Shown here one piece after another: positions 17,059-26,148 of a stretch of 64,000 nt of DNA. The position numbers and the translations under genes are program-made. The DNA is from Salipiger profundus (GTDB lineage: Bacteria > Pseudomonadota > Alphaproteobacteria > Rhodobacterales > Rhodobacteraceae), in NCBI RefSeq assembly GCF_001969385.1, contig NZ_CP014796.1, positions 2,683,501 through 2,747,500 of the forward strand. The letters run 5' to 3'. The notes beneath the pieces were generated by a model that had not been told where the DNA came from, did not search any database, and saw nothing but the letters and a program-made list of their open reading frames with translations. The stretch's first letter is position 1; every line of letters starts with the position of its first letter.

Positions 17059-17781
17059 ATGACAGAGCATCAGGCACACATTCTAGTCGTCGATGACCAC
17101 CACGAGATCCGCGAGCTGGTTGCCGGACTTTTGTCTCGGGCCGGATACAGTGTGAGCAGCGTCGCGGACGGCGTCCAGATGCGCCGTCTTCTCAAAGTCC
17201 AACAGATTGACCTTGTCGTTCTCGACCTCATGCTTCCCGGCGATGACGGGCTGACGCTCTGCCGGGATCTTCGCGCCAAATCCGAGGTGCCCGTGATCAT
17301 GCTTACCGCAAGGGGAGAGGAGTTCGACCGGGTGCTCGGGCTTGAAATGGGAGCGGACGATTACCTGGCCAAGCCCTTTGGCGGCCGGGAACTGATCGCA
17401 CGGATCCGCGCCGTTCTAAGGCGGGCACGAGCACTTCCCGTGGGCGAAAGCAAATCTTCCGTCGCAGCGTGGCGTTTCGACCGTTGGATCTTTGATCTTT
17501 CCGCAAGGAGGCTAAGGTCCGTTTCCGATGTGGTCGTGCCCCTGAGCACGTCTGAATTCAATCTCCTGAGAGTCTTTATCGAAAGACCGGGAACGGTGCT
17601 GACCCGGGAACAGTTGCTCGATCTGACCCGCGGTCGAGATGCCGACTTTGTTGACCGGAGCATAGACACGAGAATCAGCCGCCTGCGCCGGAAGATTGAG
17701 CTAGACCCTCAAAATCCCGAAATCATCAAGACCGTATGGGGCGGCGGATACATCTTTTCAGCTGAGGTGGTCCGGGGATGA
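17059..17781 (+). CDS. OmpR-family response regulator
   Basis: 240 residues. The receiver domain has the acidic pocket VVDDH, the phosphoacceptor Asp in VVLDLMLPGDDG, and Lys in YLAKPFGGRE. The C-terminal winged helix is of OmpR/PhoB type, with LSTSEFNLLRVFIERPG, DRSIDTRISRLRRKI and TVWGGGYIFS. It overlaps the following histidine kinase by ATGA. Divergent transcription from the SPFH operon suggests that operon is its target, sensing envelope or metal stress; that is inference from layout. Base composition here is lower in GC than in the chromosomal genes. Confidence 0.93.
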   Translation: MTEHQAHILVVDDHHEIRELVAGLLSRAGYSVSSVADGVQMRRLLKVQQIDLVVLDLMLPGDDGLTLCRDLRAKSEVPVIMLTARGEEFDRVLGLEMGADDYLAKPFGGRELIARIRAVLRRARALPVGESKSSVAAWRFDRWIFDLSARRLRSVSDVVVPLSTSEFNLLRVFIERPGTVLTREQLLDLTRGRDADFVDRSIDTRISRLRRKIELDPQNPEIIKTVWGGGYIFSAEVVRG

Positions 17782-19202
17782 GGCGCCTCTTGCCGAAGAG
17801 TCTCGTCGGTCAAACAGCTGCCGTGTTAATACTCGGGCTGATCGCTACCCATTTGCTGACAATCATAATTTTCGAGGAACATCGCAGGGTCGTCCTAAAC
17901 GAGACCGAGCAACAACATATCGCACAACTCGTCGCGGCGATTTCCGACATCATTCTAAGTGTACCTGATGATGATCGCGAGTTGGTCGCGCGCGCCTCCG
18001 AAAGTCATAGCTTTCGAGTCTCCTTGGTGCCTATCACCCCTTCTTCGGTTAATGTGGTGGACGACCCGCAGTCTGCCCGCCTTGGCGAACTGCTCAAGCG
18101 TCGGATACAAACGGCCGTGGATGAGCCAATCCAAGTGGAAATCGGCGAGGCCAAGCCACGGGATGAACTGTCAGTCAACGCAACGATCGTTGAATGGCTT
18201 CAAACGCGATTGCTGCGCATGGCTACGGGACATGATCAGGATACTGCGCTCCTTGTTTCGGTGCCGCTACCGACGGGTGAACGGATTGATTTCACAACCA
18301 TGCTACCCCTAGCGGCGGCTCCCGGATGGCCAAAAGTGGTCGCAACGACGGGAATCTTTCTTTTCGCTGTCCTTCTGCTTTCCGTCTGGACAGTCAGACG
18401 GCTGCTCTTGCCGGTGCGGGTCTTTGCCGACGCGGCAACTTCATTCTCTCAAGACGTTCAGGCGCCGTCCCTGCCTCTGACCGGACCGTACGAACTTCGT
18501 GAGGCGATAGGAGCATTCAATGAGATGCAACTCCGTATCCGTTCACAATTCGAACAACGCACACAAATGCTTGCCGCCATCTCGCATGATCTGCGAACGC
18601 CGCTTACGGTCGCTCGGCTGAGGGCCGAGACAATTGACGAATCTGATGTCCGGGAGCGGATCGTCAGTTCGCTTGCCGAAATGGACCAGATGCTACAGAC
18701 CACTCTCGCCTTCGCTCGCGAGGGAACCGAAAGCGAATCGACTAGCATGACGAACCTTGGTGCCCTTGTTGAAGCGATTTGCGATGATTTGGCAGAGTTG
18801 GAGTATGATGTGACGGCGGCGATTCCGGACGGTATTATTTTGCCTTGCAGGCCCGTAGCCTTGAAGCGTGCTCTGACGAACCTGATTGAGAACGCGATAC
18901 GTTATGGCACTTGCGCAGTTGTCGATGTTCGGTCCGATGCCCAGGCAGCCGAAATTGTCATTGCCGACAGCGGCCCCGGTATCCCGGCCAAAGACTTGGA
19001 GCGAGTATTCCTTCCGTTTCATCGACTGGATGCTTCACGCAATCGAGAGACCGGAGGCCTGGGGTTGGGACTGGCAATAGCGAAGAGAATTGTAGAGTCT
19101 CACGGTGGCCAAATACGGCTCTCCAACCGAGATGTGGGCGGGCTGGAAGTCCGCGTCAGTTTGCCGGTGCATTTCACCAAAGAGCTTCAAGACGTCAAGT
19201 AG
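17778..19202 (+). CDS. Membrane sensor histidine kinase (EnvZ-like)
   Basis: 474 residues. Two membrane helices (TAAVLILGLIATHLLTIII near the N-terminus and VVATTGIFLFAVLLLSVW at about 190-207) bracket a periplasmic sensor domain. A HAMP linker follows, then the H-box AAISHDLRTPLTVARLRAE. The catalytic domain shows the N-box LTNLIENAIRYG, the G1 box DSGPGIP and GGLGLGLAIAKRIVESHGG. It is coupled to the response regulator by a 4-base overlap. The signal is unknown; the neighbouring SPFH/isomerase genes suggest periplasmic protein or metal stress. Confidence 0.93.
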   Translation: MRRLLPKSLVGQTAAVLILGLIATHLLTIIIFEEHRRVVLNETEQQHIAQLVAAISDIILSVPDDDRELVARASESHSFRVSLVPITPSSVNVVDDPQSARLGELLKRRIQTAVDEPIQVEIGEAKPRDELSVNATIVEWLQTRLLRMATGHDQDTALLVSVPLPTGERIDFTTMLPLAAAPGWPKVVATTGIFLFAVLLLSVWTVRRLLLPVRVFADAATSFSQDVQAPSLPLTGPYELREAIGAFNEMQLRIRSQFEQRTQMLAAISHDLRTPLTVARLRAETIDESDVRERIVSSLAEMDQMLQTTLAFAREGTESESTSMTNLGALVEAICDDLAELEYDVTAAIPDGIILPCRPVALKRALTNLIENAIRYGTCAVVDVRSDAQAAEIVIADSGPGIPAKDLERVFLPFHRLDASRNRETGGLGLGLAIAKRIVESHGGQIRLSNRDVGGLEVRVSLPVHFTKELQDVK

Positions 19203-19308
19203 CGAGCCGTCTGCATCTTCGGATCGGTCTGCTCGCCGAGAACTGCGCCGATCAGGTGGTTCCTCTCCGTCAAAACCTGGACCTGTGAAGACACTCGGTG
19301 CGCAATGC

Positions 19309-20322
19309 TTAGAATGCATAGACGATCGTCACCACTGTGGCCATTACGATCGTGAACATCGCAAAAGCGCACAGAGCGAGAGTCCGACCCATGTCTCTGT
19401 TCGGCCCATTCACTTTCAAACGCAACTCTGCGGCGGTTTCTGGAAACTCCAGTGCCGCAGAATTCGAATTACGCATCAAGTCGCCGCGGGAGTTCCAACG
19501 CCGCTCTTCCGCTGCGTTCCAGCCATTCATCACGAGAATGATCGCCACAATCAAGACCATCGAGGAGGGAATCCAAATCATGTATCCGCCGACCGTCTCG
19601 TCCACCAGGGAGCCAAGTCTGCCACTATGATATGGCGAAGATCGCAGAACATATAAGCTAACCTCCTTGAACGTTGTCAAAGAACCCAGGAAAATGTTTG
19701 AAACGATGACCACGAAACCCGAGATTAGCCGCGCCCCGCGCCGGGCTCCTTCCGGCGGGTCGCGGTGATCGAACATCATTGAAAAATACCAAAGTCCCGC
19801 CAGAGTCATCGACAGATGAGCCAGTATCTCTAAGAGCGCAATCTTCTGCGCGAGAGCGAATAGCTGCGGCACCTGCCAAATGAAGAGCGATCCGACAAGA
19901 CAAGCGGTGGCAATACCAGGGCGCGTCATGAACCTTGCAATGTGCCCGCCGCCAAGCTTTCTGAGACTTTTTCGCCATTGCCTGCTCGACCCGGCTTTCA
20001 AGATATGCCACGGCTGGGACACTGCGATGACAAGTGGTCCCACTAAGCGCAACAAAAGATGCTCGACCTGGTGTGCCGAAAATTGGCTGTGTCCCAAATG
20101 GGCAAGAGGCGCATTTGTCGCGACGAGGACGATGGCAAGGCCGGCAAAGAAGAGAGCACGACGCCAGATCGTTATCTTTCCGACAAAGCGAGCGGTTGTC
20201 TTGAGGCCACGAAGATACAAAGATGTTGCAAGGCCGATGAATGCGAATGAGATCGGCGAAATCATATAGCCGAATGGATCGTAAAAGATCAGACCGTTGA
20301 ACAACTGCTCACTCCTTGTCAT
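19309..20322 (-). CDS. Second Caa3_CtaG-family oxidase assembly protein
   Basis: 337 residues from ATG 20322 (a start at 20361 is possible but adds a non-conserved tail). About seven membrane helices with family patterns FSAHQVEHLLLRLVGPLV, LAHLSMTLAGLWYFSMMF and DETVGGYMIWIPSSMVL. It is clearly paralogous to the gene at 9326-10252 but divergent, and carries an extra C-terminal segment with one more helix (LALCAFAMFTIVMATVVTI). It converges on the histidine kinase gene. It may belong to the long sco/dsb/lsp operon upstream, but a 346-base gap separates it. Confidence 0.86.
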   Translation of the reverse strand: MTRSEQLFNGLIFYDPFGYMISPISFAFIGLATSLYLRGLKTTARFVGKITIWRRALFFAGLAIVLVATNAPLAHLGHSQFSAHQVEHLLLRLVGPLVIAVSQPWHILKAGSSRQWRKSLRKLGGGHIARFMTRPGIATACLVGSLFIWQVPQLFALAQKIALLEILAHLSMTLAGLWYFSMMFDHRDPPEGARRGARLISGFVVIVSNIFLGSLTTFKEVSLYVLRSSPYHSGRLGSLVDETVGGYMIWIPSSMVLIVAIILVMNGWNAAEERRWNSRGDLMRNSNSAALEFPETAAELRLKVNGPNRDMGRTLALCAFAMFTIVMATVVTIVYAF

Positions 20323-20668
20323 TGGTTTGGTGCCAGATGCGTCCGACCTGAGTAGGCACATCCCGCCCTCTCAACCCTAGGCCTGCCAAATCGGCCGGAG
20401 TTCCTCGCTACCCAAACAGAAAAAGGTTGGCACCGAGTTGGAAGAACGCATCGCCTTACCGCCCCCTGAATGTGGCTCTCCGCCGCGGCAGTGTATTCAA
20501 TGGTCGCGCTGTGTCTGCTGCCTTGAAGCCCCCAACAGCGGAGTTCGACGCGCTTATCGGCTGCTGGGTCAAGCCAGAAACAGCCAATTCCAATATGAAA
20601 ATGGCAGGGAAAGCCCGTGGCTGTAAGTTTATCTGACGTTCCAGTTCGCATCAGAAAGGGGAGGTCTC
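20323..20668. other. Gap between the second CtaG-like gene and the 55-residue membrane protein gene
   Basis: 346 bases with no gene I can support. A 110-codon minus-strand frame and shorter plus-strand frames exist, but none resembles a known family. No MerR-type dyad, clear promoter or strong hairpin was found. Confidence 0.5.
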
Positions 20669-20836
20669 TTATGAAGTAATACGCATTATGAACAGCGACA
20701 CGATGAATGCGAGAAGGCCGAAAGCGATACCCGAGCTGACCGCATATTGCATGATATCCAGCCGGTTTCCTTTACGGCGACGCGCCAGATACCCACCCCA
20801 AATTGCTCCTGCGAGGATACCCGCGATCGTCAACAT
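20669..20836 (-). CDS. 55-residue two-helix membrane protein associated with lnt
   Basis: Start ATG 20836 with GGAGG upstream. It overlaps the last bases of lnt. Two hydrophobic stretches, MLTIAGILAGAIWGGYLA and VSSGIAFGLLAFIVSLFIM, flank a basic loop (RRRKGNRLDIMQYA). This resembles a short conserved Rhodobacterales protein with a ARRRxGNRxDxxQY core, often labelled apolipoprotein acyltransferase in databases without evidence of such activity. Its position directly after lnt suggests a role in lipoprotein maturation, but it lacks any catalytic domain. Confidence 0.72.
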   Translation of the reverse strand: MLTIAGILAGAIWGGYLARRRKGNRLDIMQYAVSSGIAFGLLAFIVSLFIMRITS

Positions 20837-22413
20837 GACTTTGCCTCCGCTGATGCCTTTTGATTTCTTGCCCGATGCATGCCTGACAACCGTGTGCCAA
20901 GAAACAGGATCCAAGTGACGGCTGTTAACGCCAGGAGCATCCAGTCGCCGAACCGTGCATATGGCGTGGGTTCGAGGGCGCCGGGAAGTTCGGCATCGAT
21001 GACACCGGTCTCTTCGATGCCAAGCTTCACAATGAGCTCGCCCTTCGCGTCGATTACCGCTGAGATGCCGGTGTTCGCGGCCCTCACAATCGGAAGTCCT
21101 TCTTCGACGGCACGCATGCGGACCGCAGCAAGGTGCTGCTCGGGTCCAATACTGGTGCCGAACCAGGCATCGTTCGTGGCGTTGAATATCCAGTCGGGCC
21201 GATGCTGATCGTCGATGACGTCGCCTGGAAAGATGATCTCGTAGCAGATGGCCACGGCCAGCGGGGGAGCGCCGGGCAGGGTCAGCGTTCGCGGTCCTGC
21301 ACCGGGCGTAAAGTCTCCCAGGCCTTGGGTGATCCGGTCGAGCTTAAGCCAGCCGCGGAAGGGGACATACTCGCCGAATGGAACGAGATGGTGCTTTGCA
21401 TAGCCGGTCAGAATGTCTCCGGTTTGATTGTAAGCTTGGACGGTGTTGAAATAGAGCGTTTCTTGGTCCTTTCGCGTGCGGTCCGGGACGCCGGTCAGAA
21501 GCAAAGCGCCGTCCTGCAAGATGGCGGCAATGCGAGATCGCGCCCCCAGATCCTCATCGAGAAAGCCCGGAAAGGCGGTTTCCGGCCACAGGAGCACATC
21601 CACCTCGCCGGGACCGCTCGAGAGGGCCAGATAGCGCGTTAAGGTTTCGTCTCGCTGTTCGGGCGCCCACTTCTCCCTTTGCGGCACGTTGCCTTGAACT
21701 ATGCGCACATCGACTCCGGGCGCAGGTCTCGGCTCTAACCCGAGTCGGCCTTGGCCTACGGTCCATGTCGTCGCGATCACGGCCGCGAACAGACTAGCGG
21801 GGACCCAGCGCCGCCGTCTCTCCGTCACCAGGGCCGCGGCCGGCAGCGTTCCGGCCAGGACTAAAAGAAAGCCCAGCCCATAGCTGCCGATCCATGCGGC
21901 CGGCTGCCTCAGTGTCGGGTAGTCAACAAGGGCGTAGGCGGTGAGGTTCCAGGGAAATCCCGTGAAGACGTGCCCGCGCAGCCACTCTGCCGCCGTCCAG
22001 GAGGTTGCGAATAGCAGGCAGGTCGTTACGCCGGTGACCGCAAAGCGGGACTTAGTGCTGGAAAACAGCGCCGCCGCCAAGGCCGGAAAGGTGGCCAGAC
22101 CGGCGGCCAGTGCCGCAACGGCCGGGATCGCCAGCGCCCCAAATTTATCGGGGTCCACATAGAAGCTCTCGGAGATCCATGAGAGGCCAAAGCCGAACTG
22201 ACCGAGACCAAAGGCCCACCCGACCAGTGCGGCTGCCCCGACGGAGCCAGCGCGCAGCAGAAGAAGCAGCACTGAAAAGGATACGGGCACGAGCAGAATG
22301 ATCGAGAAGGGCGGAAGCGACAGAACGGTCATCGCTCCTGCTGCGGTCGCGACAATGGCGCGAGACGGCAAGGAAGTCACCCAGCCTCTGTAAAAAGGCA
22401 AAGGCGACCTCAT
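20830..22413 (-). CDS. lnt: Apolipoprotein N-acyltransferase
   Basis: Adds the third acyl chain to lipoproteins in the inner membrane. 527 residues from ATG 22413, which overlaps the lspA stop (ATGA); the frame upstream of this is inside lspA. An N-terminal multi-helix region is followed by the nitrilase-like catalytic domain: VDVLLWPETAFPGF (Glu), LVPFGEYVPF (with the Lys-containing region preceding) and LAVAICYEIIFPGD (Cys nucleophile). Length is typical. The housekeeping copy should lie elsewhere on the chromosome, so this is probably a second, mobile Lnt serving the island's metal-response lipoproteins. Confidence 0.94.
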   Translation of the reverse strand: MRSPLPFYRGWVTSLPSRAIVATAAGAMTVLSLPPFSIILLVPVSFSVLLLLLRAGSVGAAALVGWAFGLGQFGFGLSWISESFYVDPDKFGALAIPAVAALAAGLATFPALAAALFSSTKSRFAVTGVTTCLLFATSWTAAEWLRGHVFTGFPWNLTAYALVDYPTLRQPAAWIGSYGLGFLLVLAGTLPAAALVTERRRRWVPASLFAAVIATTWTVGQGRLGLEPRPAPGVDVRIVQGNVPQREKWAPEQRDETLTRYLALSSGPGEVDVLLWPETAFPGFLDEDLGARSRIAAILQDGALLLTGVPDRTRKDQETLYFNTVQAYNQTGDILTGYAKHHLVPFGEYVPFRGWLKLDRITQGLGDFTPGAGPRTLTLPGAPPLAVAICYEIIFPGDVIDDQHRPDWIFNATNDAWFGTSIGPEQHLAAVRMRAVEEGLPIVRAANTGISAVIDAKGELIVKLGIEETGVIDAELPGALEPTPYARFGDWMLLALTAVTWILFLGTRLSGMHRARNQKASAEAKSC

Positions 22414-22892
22414 GGACCAGTCCGGTGTGCTTGCTGGATCTTCGGCCCAACGAGGAGCAATCCGACGCCACATACCACAAACACATCGGCTATGTTGAAG
22501 GCGGGCCAATGGGCGGTGCTCACATAGAAATCGAGGAAATCCGTGACCCCCTGAAAACGCAGGCGATCCGTTACGTTGCCGAAAGCGCCTCCTATGATCG
22601 CGCCGTATGCGACGGCTTCGACTCTGTTGGCAGCTTGACACATCATGAACGTGAACCAGACGCAGACGGCAAAGGCCAGCGCCGCCAGGACCCACCATGG
22701 TGTGCCGCTGAGAAGGCCGAAGGTCACGCCGTCATTACGAAAGTACGTGAGATTGAACCCAGGTACGATCGGGAAGCCATTGCGCAGGGCTTCCGCATTG
22801 GCAACCACGATGGCTTTTGTGATCTGATCTACGGCGAAAGAAATGAATATGGCAAGCGTGCCGATTGCTAACGTTTTCATTTCGGCAGACAT
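22410..22892 (-). CDS. lspA: Lipoprotein signal peptidase (PbrC-like)
   Basis: Type II signal peptidase, 160 residues, four membrane helices. Conserved boxes: DQITKAIV, LTYFRNDGVTFGLL, the catalytic Asp regions GGAFGNVTDRLRFQGVTDFL, and AFNIADVFVVCGV. An LspA homologue inside a metal-resistance operon recalls PbrC/PbrBC of lead-resistance operons, where lspA-like genes accompany a Pb/Zn/Cd ATPase and a MerR-type regulator. It overlaps lnt and follows the ZIP gene by 4 bases, so all three are co-translated. Confidence 0.94.
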   Translation of the reverse strand: MSAEMKTLAIGTLAIFISFAVDQITKAIVVANAEALRNGFPIVPGFNLTYFRNDGVTFGLLSGTPWWVLAALAFAVCVWFTFMMCQAANRVEAVAYGAIIGGAFGNVTDRLRFQGVTDFLDFYVSTAHWPAFNIADVFVVCGVGLLLVGPKIQQAHRTGP

Positions 22893-22896
22893 CGCC

Positions 22897-23679
22897 TCAC
22901 CTTAGCCTAGCGTCGAGAAAAAGCATTATGACCAAGCCAATTGCCAGGCCGAGGACTGCTCTGTTTTGGCGCCCTTTTCGGTGGCTACTAGGGATGATCT
23001 CATGGCTGCTAACAAAGAGTGTTGCGCCCGCCGCGAGAGCCACGCCCCATTGAAGATAGCCTACCGAAGAATTAATCATGGCAGCACCAAAAAGGCCGCC
23101 AACCGGTTCGATGAGCCCGGTCAAAGCAGCGATTAACCAAGCGTGATGCTTAGAATACCCCTCTCCGAGGAGTGCGGCTGCCACCGCTAGCCCTTCAGCC
23201 GCGTTCTGCAATCCAATTCCAATACCGAGCGGTATACCGCCCGACATCCCATCGGCCGCAATCCCAATTCCCAATGCAAACCCTTCGGGGAAATTATGGA
23301 CTGTGATCGCGAAGATAAAGATCCAGACACGGCAAAGCGTTGCGCCATCAGATGTTTTGGAGTGCGGATTTAGCCGCTCGCTGGGTATCCTTTGGTTTAT
23401 CTGGGCTACTTCACTCAAGCCAAGAAAGACGGCGAAGCAGACTATAGCGGCAGGGGCAGCGCCATATTCGAACAATCCTTTGGCTCCGTCTAGGGCCAGA
23501 AAAGTCATGGATACTAGTAGGGTCGCGAGCATTACGCCTACTGAAACGCAGAGAACGGAGTCGCGCATCGATCTGGAAGGAATATGTCCGCACAGGACTG
23601 GAGCCGCCCCAAGGGCTGTCAGCATACAGGTGGCAAAGCTTCCGAGAAAGCTGAGCACTACCGGGGGAGACGTTTCCAT
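22897..23679 (-). CDS. ZIP-family metal transporter
   Basis: 260-residue membrane protein of the ZIP (ZupT-like) family. The two metal-site helices are intact: ITVHNFPEGFALGIGI in helix 4 and GLQNAAEGLAVAAALL in helix 5. The second has Asn-x-x-x-Glu-Gly where a classic site has His-x-x-x-Glu. GLIEPVGGLFGAAM follows, then a C-terminal SHEIIPSSHRKG. ZIP proteins normally bring divalent metals into the cytoplasm, odd next to an exporter; a role in metal exchange or delivery to periplasmic enzymes is possible. It is tightly packed between the DUF411 and lspA genes. Confidence 0.9.
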   Translation of the reverse strand: METSPPVVLSFLGSFATCMLTALGAAPVLCGHIPSRSMRDSVLCVSVGVMLATLLVSMTFLALDGAKGLFEYGAAPAAIVCFAVFLGLSEVAQINQRIPSERLNPHSKTSDGATLCRVWIFIFAITVHNFPEGFALGIGIAADGMSGGIPLGIGIGLQNAAEGLAVAAALLGEGYSKHHAWLIAALTGLIEPVGGLFGAAMINSSVGYLQWGVALAAGATLFVSSHEIIPSSHRKGRQNRAVLGLAIGLVIMLFLDARLR

Positions 23680-23691
23680 TTCGGAGCTTGC

Positions 23692-24147
23692 TCACCCTTC
23701 TGGATAACTCGCATAGATCTCGGTCGATCCGTCCTGCCGGATGAGAAAGACATCGTAGGCTTCCCGGTCTTCCTCGGGGCCCATGCCCGGTGAACCGTAA
23801 GGCATGCCGGGCACCGCAAGACCGATTGCATCAGGGCGTTCATCGAGAAGACGACGGATGTCGGAGGCCGGTACATGCCCTTCGATCACATAACCGTCCA
23901 CTAGGCCAGTATGGCAGGAGACCATGCGCTGCGGCACACCCATCTCGAGCTTGAAACGAACAAGCAGCCCGCCAAACACGTCCTCGCCGGTGGGCGCAAA
24001 ACCGTTCTCTTTGAGATGGTTCATCCACGACAGGCAGCAACCGCAGCCGTTCGTCTTGCGAACCTCGATTGGTGTAACTTCCGCGATCGCCTGGGCAGCC
24101 GGAAGCAGTGAGATTGCGAGAACAAGTGTATGTTTCAGTCGTTTCAT
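23692..24147 (-). CDS. DUF411 periplasmic metal-binding protein
   Basis: 151 residues with a signal peptide (LKHTLVLAISLLPAAQAIA) and the DUF411 core: VRKTNGCGCCLSWMNHLKENGF with a CGCC metal or thiol site. Family members occur in copper and other metal-resistance clusters, often called CopG-like; mature copies bind copper. Further conserved features are MVSCHTGLVDGYVIEGHVP and AVPGMPYGSPGM. It lies between the M23 peptidase and ZIP genes with gaps of 3 and 12 bases. I infer a periplasmic metal sink or chaperone. Confidence 0.9.
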   Translation of the reverse strand: MKRLKHTLVLAISLLPAAQAIAEVTPIEVRKTNGCGCCLSWMNHLKENGFAPTGEDVFGGLLVRFKLEMGVPQRMVSCHTGLVDGYVIEGHVPASDIRRLLDERPDAIGLAVPGMPYGSPGMGPEEDREAYDVFLIRQDGSTEIYASYPEG

Positions 24148-24150
24148 GGA

Positions 24151-25524
24151 TCATAGGCTTTCAGTTGTTTGCAGGGCGATCTCGCGGTCCAGGCTGGCGG
24201 CCATAAGGGCGCGTGCCTCAGCAAGTCGCGACAACGCGGTGTCATCCGTCTGGCGCTCTGTTGCACTGGCGAGACGTTCATCGGTGAGAGGATCTGTTGG
24301 GCGACCTTCGACGAGAACCTCGTAGTGAAGATTGGGCCCAGTTGCCGTACCCGTGGCGCCGACGCGACCAATCATGTCCCCCGCCGCCACGCGCTGGCCT
24401 TGAGTTAGCTCGTCGGGGGTCGAGCTGAGATGTGCGTATCTCGTCATGGTGTCCGAGCCGTGAGAGAGTTCGACGACGCGGCCGTACCCATTCCGCCAGC
24501 CGATGAAGCTGATTTGACCGGGGGCTGTCGCATGGACCGGAGTTCCACCCGCCGCCGCGAAGTCGACTCCAGTGTGCATTCGAACATTGCCATAGACCGG
24601 GTGTGTGCGACGTCCAAACACAGAACTGAGGCGCGCACCTTCGACCGGTTGTGCAAAGACCCGCAAGACCTCACCATCCACATAGATCGTCGCCTGACCG
24701 CTTCCGCTATCCGGCCAGACGATTTCGTAGAGGGCTCCGCCGATCTCCAGAGCAGCGAATGCCAGGTCAGGCTGCCCGATTCTTTCGTTTCCAAGCCGGG
24801 CCTCTCTCCAAAGAAGTTGCAGTTTTTCGCCGCCCGACATGTCACGACGGAAATCCACAGTTCCGCCTAGCATTTGCGCAAGGTCCACGGCAAACCGGGC
24901 GGGCATGTCGGCCTCTTCGAGGGCGGCGAAGAGTGAACTGCCGATCACCGCCTCACCCGCGAGGGTTACGATTTCGGGTTCAGGTGAAACGACTGATGTA
25001 GACAGCTCTTCACCGAAGGTGGCCTCAATCCGAACACCGTCTCCGACGGTAAGCGATACCGAGCGCGCAGCGCCATCTGCGGTCGAGATGAGGGTGATGG
25101 AATGTCCGGGCCGAAGGCGCCGCAGGTCATATTCAGCACCGATTGCCAGGGCGACTTCTGCCCGGGTGTTTGCCGCGAGGCCGGCCTCCGCCAGGATTGC
25201 ATCGAGGGTTTCGCCAGGCGCGATTTCGCGCGACCATCTCGTCAGAACGGGTTCAATCTCCGGCAATGCAGTGTCGCTGGCCGCGATCTCCTGCAGGAGC
25301 GGCAAGGGTTTGAATTCAGGAATTCTTTCGATACCTGGCTGTCCCTGTGTCGGAAAGGCGGCTTCCAAAACCATGGGAACTTGCAACGCCGGCGGAGACC
25401 ACGCGCTAGCTGCGGCGAGCGCCGGAGGAACCGGATCGCTCGGCCATTCCCAGGATAATGCAAGTCCCCCAGCGGACAATGCCGCTAAGCCTGTGAAACT
25501 TGCCGCGAATATTCCAAACTTCAT
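24151..25524 (-). CDS. M23-family (LytM-like) peptidoglycan endopeptidase
   Basis: 457 residues with an N-terminal signal or anchor (FGIFAASFTGLAALSAGGLAL). An OapA/LysM-like region (REIAPGETLDAILAEAGL) is followed by a C-terminal M23 domain. The zinc ligands are intact: His and Asp in RTHPVYGNVRMHTGVDF, and the HxH-type end in TGPNLHYEVLVEGRPTDPL. Such enzymes cut peptide crosslinks in peptidoglycan. It lies in the metal-responsive operon, and its presence alongside an L,D-transpeptidase under the same operator type points to wall remodelling. Confidence 0.92.
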   Translation of the reverse strand: MKFGIFAASFTGLAALSAGGLALSWEWPSDPVPPALAAASAWSPPALQVPMVLEAAFPTQGQPGIERIPEFKPLPLLQEIAASDTALPEIEPVLTRWSREIAPGETLDAILAEAGLAANTRAEVALAIGAEYDLRRLRPGHSITLISTADGAARSVSLTVGDGVRIEATFGEELSTSVVSPEPEIVTLAGEAVIGSSLFAALEEADMPARFAVDLAQMLGGTVDFRRDMSGGEKLQLLWREARLGNERIGQPDLAFAALEIGGALYEIVWPDSGSGQATIYVDGEVLRVFAQPVEGARLSSVFGRRTHPVYGNVRMHTGVDFAAAGGTPVHATAPGQISFIGWRNGYGRVVELSHGSDTMTRYAHLSSTPDELTQGQRVAAGDMIGRVGATGTATGPNLHYEVLVEGRPTDPLTDERLASATERQTDDTALSRLAEARALMAASLDREIALQTTESL

Positions 25525-25533
25525 GTTGTCCCC

Positions 25534-26148
25534 CTAAGTTTCTTCTTCAAGTGCACGCCGAATTTTCGGCACGGCGAATTCTCTTGGTTCGTGATTGTCG
25601 ATCATGGAGACGAACCGGCCCGAACGAGCGAACAGGTAGACACTCGCGGTGTGGTTCATCGTGTAATCGCCGCTTTCGGTCGGTACGCGCTCGTAACTTG
25701 CACGGAAACCGCGCACGACTTGTGCGATCTGCTCTTCGGACCCGGTCCATCCGCGGATAGCTGAATGGAAATAGCTGACATACTCTTCCATCGTTTCGAC
25801 AGTGTCTCGCGCAGGATCGACGGTGATAAAGACCACATTCATTTCCGTGGCGTCGTCGCCCAGGTCGTCCAGCCAGCCCGAGATGTCCGAAAGCGTGGTC
25901 GGGCAGACGTCCGGGCAGTAAGTAAAGCCGAAGAACACCATTGAAGGGCGCCCGATCAGGGTTTCCGGCCCGACCTCGTTGCCCTCGTGGTCGGTTAGGC
26001 GGAAGCTCATAGCGGACAGCGGCAGGGGAAGCGGACCCTCGGGCTCTGGTGCGCCTGGCCCGTCCACTCGCCACCAACCTACGAAAAGCGCGAGAACAAG
26101 TGCCCCAACGCCCGCAGTACAATAACTCAAGATTGCCCGTCGCCGCAT
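25534..26148 (-). CDS. Sco1/SenC-family copper chaperone
   Basis: 204 residues with one N-terminal helix (AGVGALVLALFVGWW). The thioredoxin fold has the copper site FFGFTYCPDVCPTTLSDIS and distal His in YTMNHTASVYLFA. It is the second Sco in the operon and resembles the one at 27726-28328 more than the lipoprotein form near 10.5 kb. Its start shares one base with the pcuC stop (TGATG), placing it directly after a PCuAC copper chaperone; in other bacteria these two proteins cooperate in CuA assembly. Confidence 0.93.
   Translation of the reverse strand: MRRRAILSYCTAGVGALVLALFVGWWRVDGPGAPEPEGPLPLPLSAMSFRLTDHEGNEVGPETLIGRPSMVFFGFTYCPDVCPTTLSDISGWLDDLGDDATEMNVVFITVDPARDTVETMEEYVSYFHSAIRGWTGSEEQIAQVVRGFRASYERVPTESGDYTMNHTASVYLFARSGRFVSMIDNHEPREFAVPKIRRALEEET

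Noticed and set aside
20362..20651. Short frames in both directions between the CtaG-like gene and the 55-residue gene
   Set aside because: No homology recognised, no ribosome site of note; treated as non-coding.
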